DNA of 64,000 nt from Mya arenaria. Taxonomy: Eukaryota > Mollusca > Bivalvia > Myida > Myidae. Positions within the stretch are counted from its first letter, which is position 1, and every line of letters begins with the position of its first letter. The position numbers were made by a program, and so were the translations under genes. The notes beneath the pieces were generated by a model. It did no database searches, was not told the origin of the DNA, and worked only from the letters and a program-made list of their open reading frames with translations. Below are positions 36,001 through 44,379 of the stretch, piece by piece. The DNA is taken from positions 3,199,566-3,263,565 of the forward strand of contig NC_069133.1 in the NCBI RefSeq assembly GCF_026914265.1. The letters run 5' to 3'.

Positions 36001-38481
36001 TCATTATGTTTTATATATGTTCGAATCTCTACTATATTTCCATCGCAAAACACATACGTTTTCTTGAAACCCTTGTCTTTCCTACGGATGTCTCCAATCT
36101 TTTGTCGTTGGCCTGGTGAACGACGTGTTCGACAGGTTGTTACGAAAGAGCGTTTATTCGACCCAGGTGTCCGTCCGTACCGGAACTTATTACCACCCAC
36201 GACAGATAAGAGATAGAAATGTATTGTGTGATAATTACAAGCAAAGTTAGCTTAAATCTCACACATACCTTTATAAATTATTGTTTGTTAACATTATTTT
36301 TACAGGCGGGTAAATTACACGCCAACGGGGAGGAGTGTTTTATTGTGACTGCAAAGAATCCAAACGTTCTTGGCTCCGACAAGGGGAAAGCTTACTTCTG
36401 CGAGAATTTCAAGTTTTGTCAGAAAGCATTCTCTCGCCACATTGGTAATTATCGGGCTTTGAAGTGTTTTAAAGTAAGACATTTAGTTCCACTTCAGAGA
36501 CTGAGATGTAATATTCTTACCTTTAATGCATTTTTCCTGATCGTTTTCATTCGATGGCCGTTAGAACCTGGGCATGAGTTCCTTATATTGGTATACTATT
36601 AATACTGAAGGTGAAACATCGTGACTTTGTAACTTTGTAAGTAAGGTGTTCAAAGGTGAATATCTGACATCCAGAATGCTTTGTCACAAAAATATTTCAA
36701 ATTGACCCTATGAATGTATCATAGCTATATTTTAATATTATTGGTTTAACATCTCATACTCAAGAAACTGATTGTATGTTTCAAAGAAAAACAAAGAAAA
36801 AACTCACCTACACCTATATAATACACATATACGGTTAATGACCATTTATGAATACGGCCCCAGATTGATTGGCCTACTAAACAGAGTTCGTTCTCGACGC
36901 CACTGTACAGCCCTTTTTGTATTTGGTCAAACTAATCTAAGGATCGGTGCTAAAATATAGGGTAGATTTAGACATTTGAAATAAATAATTATCTTTATTT
37001 AGGCCTCCTTAGATCGCCGATGGTTCTCTGACTGTATCAAGCGTTAAAACATTCGAAACTCCTTGGCCATTTTCTACCGTAAACAACCTCGGATGTATAC
37101 CTGTACATTAATAGAAGTAGATCGTAGATTTTGAGTTATATGATTAATTAATTAAAATGTAGTGTTTTAACGTGTATTTGTATTTCTAAGTTTGAATTGA
37201 TTGCCCCTGAAGTGTAGTATTGCAAACATAATTAAGATTCCATAGAGTTAACTCATTAATTTTTACTGCTAAATTACTGCTAAATTTAAACTACTACGCG
37301 ATCTACTTGCAGCGTAGTTGATGTGTACAGATTGCTGATATTGTAATCCGTCCATAAACATCCAAGGTTGCCGAGGAGTTCCGATTTGCGTTAACACTAG
37401 TGAAAAAGGAGTTTATTTTTCAATTATAAGGAGCCCCTTTGTGTGAATTGTCTTTATTGGCCATAAATCAATATGAAAAAAAAATAAAACGACATTTTTG
37501 CATATACCGGTATATTTTGAATTGTGAAATATGTATTGACAGTTATATGTTCTGTTAATAGATGAAAGCAACCTTGATGCCAGTAAAGTCGGGGGAAAAC
37601 ACGTCGAAATGAGCACACCTAACGTGTCGTTTGCTCAACATTCCAGACCTACTGATGGAAACAGATCAAGTCAATCCGTGGTACCAGTGAAAGTTAAAAA
37701 TGTTTCGGATAATGTGAAAGTGAACACTAAAAGGACCAATATAGATGACCAAATTAAGGAATCGCCTTCGCTCCTTCTTGGAAAAGCTATATCAAACGAG
37801 GGGACTCCAAGAAAGGCAAATTTCGATCATCCTGTCGTACCTATAACACCCGCCTTTTATGATAATGATAATGACCGTTGGTCGAGTTCAGATGACGAGT
37901 TTCAAGAAGTGTCGGAAAATGATTTACCCGACATGAATGCCTTTATCGGAAGGACTCCGATAAAACTAGATCAAGACGCCACGCGGTCAGTACAGTCACC
38001 TCCAAAATTATGGTCAGCTTTGCAAAAGAGAAAGGAAGCGTGTCAAGAGCTGGAATCGCCAAACCAAAATAAACAGAATGAAGATAATGGAATACGGTCA
38101 AACATAAGCGCTGGAGAAAACGAGAGGGCGACGAAGACAATTGCAGGGACATCTGATGAGTGTAAACAGGGAACTTATTCAAACACATTAGAAATACAAA
38201 TATTTACATGCGTTGTAAAAGGATGTTCGAAAGAATTTACCACCCGTTGGCCGTTATTACATCATTATCAAAGTCATACTGATAGGAAACTAATCACATG
38301 CAGAGAGTGCGATGAACAATTTAAAAGCAGCACCAGCGCAAACAAACATTGTCAAAGAGCCCATTATGATATTGAAAACCTGAAACCTCAATATCCAACC
38401 CGACGGCAACTTGAAGATCTCGAAAGGGAGATTATGGCGAAAAACACTGATGGCATCTTCAATTCGGAGACTAAAAATTGA
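33053..38481 (+). CDS. Gene B: twin-module C2H2 zinc-finger protein, 453 aa
   Basis: Five exons: 33053-33109, 33245-33395, 33868-33962, 36306-36444 and 37562-38481. All borders are GT-AG with phases 0, 1, 0, 1, and the 1362 nt join into one frame ending in TGA. Module 1 is at residues 1-69 (RRVVRSELNEL, then GDECFIVTA and LLGSIKGTDF). The linker and module 2 are at 70-148 (RKVVRSLMIHL, then GEECFIVTA and LGSDKGKAYF). A disordered region with an acidic WSSSDDEFQEV patch follows. The C2H2 fingers are C-x4-C-x12-H-x3-H (364-386) and C-x2-C-x12-H-x4-H (394-415), then an RRQLEDLEREI helix. Internal exon lengths and finger positions match gene A almost exactly. Canonical AATAAA signals lie about 100 nt after the stop. 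Probably nuclear and DNA-binding; the function of the twin module is unknown. No disabling change is seen. Confidence 0.82.
33511..33720 (+). mobile_element. Candidate tRNA-derived SINE in gene B intron 2
   Basis: AAGGTCTCATGGTATAGGAA resembles an A-box region and, about 40 bp further, GTCGTGGGTTCGGAGAC resembles a B box. These are followed by an unrelated body and a TTAAATAAATATGTATG tail. The layout fits a tRNA-headed SINE. Box matches are imperfect and I saw no flanking duplication. Confidence 0.4.
34100..34420. repeat. Dispersed mollusc-type repeat in gene B intron 3
   Basis: Contains GTCTGTCTGTTCGTCCATGC, a TTGGAATAATTTGAACTTCA block and TTCAAGGTCAAACTTACATA. These are phrases typical of the interspersed family also seen at 75-400 and 38.62-38.96 kb. 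Confidence 0.4.
34548..35664 (+). repeat. 22-bp minisatellite in gene B intron 3, about 50 copies
   Basis: The unit is ACTATAAGATGTTGGGTGTT-GT (22 bp), with variants GTTTGG, GGTTGG and GCTGTA. It is about 1.1 kb long and occupies nearly half of intron 3. Homogeneous runs of the GATGGTTGGTGCTGTACTAT variant at the right end show recent local expansion. Confidence 0.92.
35665..36230. other. Intron 3 sequence with dispersed-repeat character
   Basis: Contains TCCGCCGACCGTCCGTTTTA, CTCTCGAAACGCAGGCAGAT and CGACCCAGGTGTCCGTCCGT. These are moderately GC-rich phrases suggestive of decayed interspersed repeats. Small frames on both strands (35664-35885, 35929-36216) are not supported as genes. Confidence 0.35.
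37046..37390 (-). mobile_element. MITE-like dispersed element, copy 2, in gene B intron 4
   Basis: The reverse complement matches 29608-29965 (CTCCTCGGCAACCTTGGATG, GACGGATTACAATATCAGCA, CGCTGCAAGTAGATCGCGTA). The left end ACTCCTTGGCCATTTTCTAC is the inverted counterpart of the right end GCCGAGGAGTTCCG. Non-coding and about 345 bp. Confidence 0.6.
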
Positions 38482-38489
38482 TACAGTTG

Positions 38490-38600
38490 TTTTTATATAT
38501 TATACATGTGGTATTTTTGTTTTGGGAGTTTTGCGCTGTTGTTCAATGTTCCTGGTTTGTGATTGTTTGTTGTTATACAATAAACTCAATAAACTCTTGC
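38490..38600 (-). repeat. Dispersed repeat in the gene B 3' UTR
   Basis: GTTCCTGGTTTGTGATTGTT, GAGTTTTGCGCTGTTGTTCA and the TATACATGTGGTAT tract are the inverse of 20640-20720. The repeat supplies the sequence leading into the poly-A signals of gene B. Confidence 0.6.
38579..38593 (+). terminator. Candidate poly-A signals of gene B
   Basis: Two AATAAA hexamers, 38579-38584 and 38588-38593, lie about 100 nt after the stop. They fall within a dispersed-repeat segment. Confidence 0.5.
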
Positions 38601-38619
38601 TTTAGATTAAGTTTAGTCA

Positions 38620-38960
38620 AGATATGTCATTCCTAACTAAAGTTATTCAGTTTTAACCGTTTCTCTATTTTAGTAACAGTGACATTGACCTTAACCCTAG
38701 GGACACCAAACGCATTCCCATGAAAGGTATTCATAAACTCTTTCTATAGACCAAGTTTGGTCAAGATATGTCAACCCTTACTAAAGATATTCAGTTTCAT
38801 AGGTGGGTTTGACGCCGCCCGGCCGCCCGCCCGAACAACGACGTTTGTCTTTCTTATAACCAGGTTTCACTATGTGAAAATCTGGTTAATAATCTACCAA
38901 ACCAAGTTTCATCCATCAATTCTACAAACCTGTCAGCCTTACAAACAGACTATTCCAGTC
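38620..38960. repeat. Dispersed mollusc-type repeat
   Basis: TTAGTCAAGATATGTCATTC and TTTGGTCAAGATATGTCAAC mark two partial repeats. CAGTGACATTGACCTTAACC and a GCCGCCCGGCCGCCCGCCCG block follow, then ACCAGGTTTCACTATGTGAA. This pattern matches the interspersed family seen elsewhere in the window. Confidence 0.5.
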
Positions 38961-39291
38961 TAATAACCAGGATTGTTTATTGAGAAATCCGACTTCAGAT
39001 TGAGAAAATGCAGAATGACAGTTTGGCATCTTATTTGGTAATTTATTAAAAATGCCATTTTTTATATTTTTTCACATAACCAAACAAAATTAACATTTTG
39101 TTTATAAAAAGTCATATCATCTGTTGCACGATTTTGGAGGACCTAACATTATCTTAAGATAGGCACCCACATTTGTTAAGAATGCTACTTAGTTAATATT
39201 TGCTATCAACATACGTGTAGGGCTTGTGTAGTGTGGTTACCTCCCCGGCATTCAACCTTACCTGCACCACGCTGGTGCAGAGTGGCAGGAT

Positions 39292-39452
39292 TCACGTCTT
39301 CGTTCGACACCATGCCCTGAAGTACCACCAGCTGGCCCATCTTTGTTTCCGTAAAAGTGTAGCAAGGAACCAAACATGGTTAGGATCAACATGTCTGGAT
39401 GCTTTGCAGTTGTCAGGTGCAACCAGGTTTTCAATGTGTACATCATATACAC
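39292..39452 (-). other. Candidate orphan terminal exon, about 53 codons
   Basis: On the minus strand an acceptor (TTAACAG) is followed by an open frame ending in TGA at 39294-39292. It contains HVDPNHVWFLATLLRKQRW and SWWYFRAWCRTK, an unusually tryptophan-rich segment that looks more like coding sequence than its surroundings and is higher in GC. I do not recognise the family, found no partner exon, and cannot rule out a fragment of a mobile element. Confidence 0.3.
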
Positions 39453-39559
39453 CTGTTAACAATGAAATATCCAGTCAAAGTATATACAAGGTGGCACCAT
39501 CGCAGTATAGTCGCATTTTCCATTTTGACAATGGCGTTCTTCATTAGGATAAATGTATA

Positions 39560-40900
39560 CTAATGGCCAAAAGTCTTGTCCGGTATGGGTTTCCATAATA
39601 TCTTTTAAACGCGTGAAGTTACGACCTTGAAATTTTGCCTAATTTATACCGCATGTATTTCAAACCGGTTTCTGAGTTTTGATAGTCGTCTGCGCTCTAA
39701 CAATGGAGATACACTACCGGCGACGTTTTTCACGTGCTCCCTCATGTATACATAAATGTGACCAATTGGATAAAATGATTAACCTTATCCTTTTGTCTAA
39801 CGATATCCAGACCGGAAGACATCAGAATATTTGAAGAAAATATTGATTTTCATTATAAAATGAAGCTTTCAAATGAGCAACGTGCGCGCGCTATAGGCCA
39901 ACTTGAGGCTGGTGCAACTGGCGCACATGTAGCCCGTCATTTCGGGTTTAATGAGAAAACCATTCGTCGATTACGTACAAAATTCGCAAGGCATGGCACC
40001 GTGGCAGATCTCCCACGTTCCGGACGGCCGCGTGAAACGACCTTACGTCAGGATAGGCATATTCAGCTTACACACTTACGTCATCGTTTTGCCGCTCCAA
40101 ATGACACGGCACGAAACACACCTGCTCGTCATCGACCTCGCATAAGTGCCAGAACAGTACGGCGACGTCTCAAGGCAGTCGGGTTACGTTGCCGACGGCC
40201 ATATCGTGGAGCAAGATTAACTCCCAATCACAGGCGTCAGCGGGTAGCATGGGCGTTACGTCATCGAAGATGGCGCTTGAATCAATGGCAAACCGTTCTG
40301 TTTACGGATGAATGTAAATTTAACGTTGATTCAAACGACCGACGTCAACATGTCTATCGACGCTCTGGTGAGAGGTTTACGGACGCCTGTGTCATTGAGA
40401 ATGACTTGGGTGGGCCGAGCGTTATAGTTTGGGCAGGGTTTACACACCATCATAAAACCCAACTTGTATTCCTCGAATATGGTCGAGGACGCGGTAATGG
40501 CTTAACTGCACAAAGTTACGTAGACCAGGTGTTGCAGCCGATTGTTCTCCCATTCCTAACTGCCCATCCAGGTACTGTCCTACAGCAGGACAACGCACGG
40601 CCCCATGCTGCAAGGCTGACTCAAAACTTCCTGGCGGCAAACAATGTCCAAACGTTGCCATGGCCGGCTTTATCGCCGGATATGAATCCAATCGAACACG
40701 TTTGGGACTACATGAAACGGAGGATTAGGGCACGGAACGTGTACAACGTCCATCAATTACGTGACGCCATTGCTCAGGAATTGGGCCTACTTCCGACTAG
40801 ATTCCTGCACAGACTTGTAGCGTCAATGCGTAAAAGGTGCACTGAACTCACTTGGGTTAATGGGGGACATACACAATATTGAAAACGCCGTTGAATTTAA
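39560..40900 (+). mobile_element. Tc1-type DNA transposon, left end visible
   Basis: CTAATGGCCAAAAGTCTTGT follows a TA at 39558-39559 and resembles Tc1-family termini (GGCCAAAAGTCTTG). The transposase follows 300 bp later. I could not find the inverse sequence downstream of the gene, so the right end is lost, strongly diverged or elsewhere, and the right limit given is only the end of coding. Confidence 0.6.
39860..40882 (+). CDS. Tc1/mariner-superfamily transposase (DD34E), intact 340 aa
   Basis: Single-exon frame from an ATG in AAAATGAAG to TGA with no interruption. The N-terminus has a paired helix-turn-helix DNA-binding region (ERRA-like ARAIGQLEAGAT, FGFNEKTIRRL; second HTH around 85-110, ARTVRRRLKAVGLR) joined by a GRPR motif (SGRPRET, 54-60). 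The catalytic triad is complete: D150 in LFTDECKF, D244 in QQDNARPH and E279 in NPIEHVW, with 34 residues between the second D and the E, the Tc1 spacing. The length of 340 aa is normal for the family. GC content is clearly above the flanks, consistent with a fairly recent arrival. It would cut and paste its own element in the nucleus, but with only one end recognisable this copy may be unable to move itself. Confidence 0.93.
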   Translation: MKLSNEQRARAIGQLEAGATGAHVARHFGFNEKTIRRLRTKFARHGTVADLPRSGRPRETTLRQDRHIQLTHLRHRFAAPNDTARNTPARHRPRISARTVRRRLKAVGLRCRRPYRGARLTPNHRRQRVAWALRHRRWRLNQWQTVLFTDECKFNVDSNDRRQHVYRRSGERFTDACVIENDLGGPSVIVWAGFTHHHKTQLVFLEYGRGRGNGLTAQSYVDQVLQPIVLPFLTAHPGTVLQQDNARPHAARLTQNFLAANNVQTLPWPALSPDMNPIEHVWDYMKRRIRARNVYNVHQLRDAIAQELGLLPTRFLHRLVASMRKRCTELTWVNGGHTQY

Positions 40901-41370
40901 AACACACTCAACGCAATCATTTGTGCCTTGCAAATCCTCAATGTCAATTTTCATCACATTACTGTACCGGCAGTACTGGCTCAAATTCCAAAATTCATTT
41001 TTCATGGAATGCATATTAATGTCCTCTTTCCATCGATACCTCTCATGAGGGACTGAGGAGACTTAGGAGCGGAATATATTATTTTTTTCTTCTTTCTGTT
41101 GGCTGGTACTTAATAGTGCCTTCAGACAATTATGTTAGATAACTCTTCATGATCCTAAATCAAAACTAAAACCTCGGATTGACTTACTTAAAGAATGTTT
41201 GGTGAAAAGATTTCAGCTTGTTGGGACATATGATCATATCTCAAAAAACAAGCTATGAATATAACACTTCACTTAAGTTTAACTGATTTCAACTGCTTAA
41301 AATCAATCTTGATAACAGAACATTTGGTCAATCTACATTATGATTTTAGCTTAACTTTTGCCCATTTTAT
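40901..41370. other. No gene recognised
   Basis: Flank of the Tc1 transposase. I searched by eye for an inverse of the left terminus (a CTTTTGGCC-type sequence) and did not find it. AT-rich thereafter. Confidence 0.4.
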
Positions 41371-41374
41371 TTTT

Positions 41375-41805
41375 AAACCAAACATTCGGTACATTTAAAT
41401 ACTGATTTGAAATATTTGAAAAAGTCATTGACAAATTTACATCAAACTTCATTTTTAAATATTTAACATTTGCACCACTAAACCTTGTTTAGTCAACCGA
41501 ACCCTTTTTATCAATTGCAGTTTCGATTTTAGTTAGATATTGACCATCGATTTTAGTTAGATATTGACAATTTCTATTTATTAGGACGACCGTACATTTG
41601 GTAGTACACATTTAGATACTAATTTTCAATGGTTAAGCATTTTGACGACTTCCAATTGTTTGGACGACCGAACATTTTCTCTTTGGATGTTGTTTGTATT
41701 AAAATACTGATTTTCATTGGTTTCAAGTTTTGACCACTAAACTTTTTTCCGTCGACCGAACATTTTGTATTAATTAAAGTTTCGATTCTAGTTTAAATAT
41801 TGGCC
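41375..41805 (+). repeat. Imperfect tandem repeat, about 110-bp period
   Basis: Recurrent phrases GTCGACCGAACATTTTGTAT, CGATTTTAGTTAGATATTGA and ATACTGATTTTCATTGGTTT return at roughly 100-120-bp spacing, heavily diverged. An exact 29-bp-scale duplication of the ATTTTAGTTAGATATTGACC core lies at 41526-41570. Confidence 0.45.
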
Positions 41806-41829
41806 ATTAAAATATTGAAGAGAGTACTG

Positions 41830-43240
41830 GACAACTATTATCAAACTTAAATTATATGAAGAGAAAGGGGTAGGGACAAGCAGCAGTTAACTAATGGGGA
41901 AGATCTATGTATATATGAGGCAGAAAACAAGTACCAAGCTGCTGTAGTCCTTTGTCGAGATAGAGTAGATAATTAGAATCAGGTTGCATTTATTTGTAGA
42001 GATTGATAGGACAACTAGTGTCTGCCTGCAGGTTTATTTAAAGATGGGATGCACAACACGGGTAAATATATCTACAGTCGAAACTCGTTGGCTCGATATC
42101 TCATGGCTCGATATCCTCGTTGGCTCAAACCAGATTAAAAGGACCGATTTTTTTTACTCTATGTTCATATAAAATTCGATCGGATGGCTCGATATCTTGA
42201 GGGTCCCGCGTAAGAATTCCACACTTTGTTTTGTTTGCTTGGGTCGATGTCAAGACTTTTAGTAACGAATATAAAAAACATTCTGTAAGTAATCCCGCTT
42301 GGCTCGATATTCTCGAAGCTCGAAGTATTTTAGCCGGTCCCTATAATATCGAGCCATTGAGTTTCAACTGTACTTGTTATTTTGATATAGAGTTACAACA
42401 AGTGTTACGTACAAATGAAATGGACAACAAAGTGTCAATACCCAGTTATATGTTTAGTTGGAAAGGACAATTAGATTCCCGCTGCACTATTATAAGGAGA
42501 TCAAGTCGCACATAAGGGTTAAGGCTGCACATGTACATGTATTGATGGAATGGATAACTAGTATCATACTGCTGTTATATATGAGATCGAGAGCATCACA
42601 AATGATAATTGACAAATGTCAACACGTAGAGCCAACCTGTAGTTCTATGTAGTGATGGATTGGAAAACGAGCGTCTTGTAGCAGAACAGTGAGTTGAAAT
42701 CGACAACTAGCTTGCCTATGTAGTGAAGGAAATGACAACATATGACTAGCTGCTGATCTATGTAGAGATGAATGAGATAGCAAGTGTTAGGCTGCATGTT
42801 CAGGTGACCAGAAATATCAGGGTTCTTTATGGTGTTGTGGTAGGAAATTAGAGGCATTTTGCCGTTCTTCGTAGAAATGGGGGGACCCAATATCAGGCTG
42901 CATTTTTGTTGTGATGAAGGGGCCAACGTGTGCCAGGTTGCATATTTATTCAAAAGTGGAATGGATAAGTGCTGTTATATGAAGAGATGCAATGTGTAAA
43001 ACATCAGGCTGCAATGCTATATTTGAGCGATATACAACTAGTACTAGACTGAGGTTACATGCAATAAAGCATGACCCAGCATGCTAGGGGAAATCAAATG
43101 TCCGGCAGTATATCAATGAAGATAACAGTGAATCATAGCTGTCAGGCTGCAAATGATATCGAAATGGAACGACAAGTGTCAGGCTTCAGATCGATCTAGA
43201 GTCGTCTTCTAGTGTCAGGTAGCGTATCTGTGTAGAGGAA
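41830..43240 (+). repeat. Diverged tandem array, about 65-75-bp units
   Basis: Phrases such as CAGGCTGCA, ATCTATGTAGAGATG, AATGGACAACAAGTGTCAGG recur every 65-75 bp from about 41.83 to 43.24 kb. The unit is old and variable in length. The pogo-like MITE at 42075-42370 has inserted into it, so the array predates that insertion. Confidence 0.55.
42075..42370. mobile_element. Pogo/Tigger-like MITE, 296 bp
   Basis: The left end CAGTCGAAACTCGTTGGCTC and right end GAGCCATTGAGTTTCAACTG are inverse to each other. TA flanks both (42073-42074, 42371-42372). The interior repeats GGCTCGATATC. The terminal style matches the element at 25550-26018, but the interior is different, so it is another subfamily. 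Confidence 0.82.
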
Positions 43241-43966
43241 AAACGTCGATAAAAATGGTGATATGCTGGTTTATTTTCTCTCTGAGACTGGTCTCCGTGA
43301 TGTTGAAAGGTTTTCTGAAAATAGAAAAGAAACCATATAGTTATTAGTAGCATAGTAACATAATAATTATATTAACAACATGGTTACTTTTTTAATAATG
43401 TGGCATTTCAAATTATAACAAATTTAAACAAATCATTATTCTAAGCCATCTAAGCATTGTTTACCATGCTTGAAATACGATTTACCTTTTTTTTCGTACA
43501 AGTATTTGCACTATAAAGACGTTCATACATGCACCAAGTCAAAGTTTATTAATCTAACTTGCAATTATTGTTTTCACTGAACAGGTGGTTTCATTGCGTG
43601 AGATAAAGGTGGGCATACGTTTTTGTTTAAGGTAATGTATAGGACCGTCAAACATACAAAAGATAGGCAAAGATACTAAATGCATAGAAAACTAATTGTT
43701 ATTAGAAATGAAAAACAGTACAGAATCAGTGCCCTTTCCAAGGATGTTATGTTTCTTGGTTGGGGTCATTTTATCTTTAAATGTCGGTCAATATTACAGA
43801 ACCAAATATAAGCCGTGCCTTACCGAAGAGGCAGTTTTCCCAAGAGATAAATACATTGTTCTTTTTTTCTTTTAGTGAAGATCTGGGACATTTAGAAGGT
43901 ACCGGACAATACCAATTTCAATACGAACAGTTCTTGTCGTGAATGATAACATTTTAGTAACAAGGA
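43241..43966. other. No gene recognised
   Basis: AT-rich spacer between two tandem-repeat tracts. No exon or RNA gene is seen. Confidence 0.4.
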
Positions 43967-44360
43967 TGTGCGAGTCACAAGGATAAGTGAGTCACAAGGA
44001 TAAGTGAGTCATAAGGATTTATGAGTCACAAGACAAGGATGTGTGAGGCACAAGGATGTGTGAATCACAAGGATGAGCGAGTCACAGGGATTTGCGAGTC
44101 ACAAGACAAGAATGTGTGAGGCACAAGAATGTGTAAGTCACTAGACAAGGATGTGTGAAGCATAAGACAATGATGTGAAAGGCACACTGATGTGTGGGGC
44201 ACAAAGATTTGTGAGTCACAAGACAATGATGTGTGAGGCACAAGGGTGTGTGAGTCACAAATGTGAGTGACAAGGATGTTTGAGTCATAAGACAAGGATG
44301 TGTAGGTCACAAGGATAAAGGATTCACAATTAAGTGCAAGTCACAAGGATGTGTGATTAA
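43967..44360 (+). repeat. Short-period minisatellite, 13-18-bp units
   Basis: Units of GTGAGTCACAAGGATGTGT vary in length (GAGTCACAAGACAAG, GAGGCACAAGAATGT). They are irregular but continuous for almost 400 bp. Confidence 0.85.
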
Positions 44361-44379
44361 ACACCTCATACATAAACCA

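Noticed and set aside
39724..41050. CTCCCTCATG (39738-39747) and CATGAGGGAC (41045-41054) as inverted ends of the Tc1 element
   Set aside because: The match is only about 8 bp and interior to the better left terminus at 39560, so it is likely chance.
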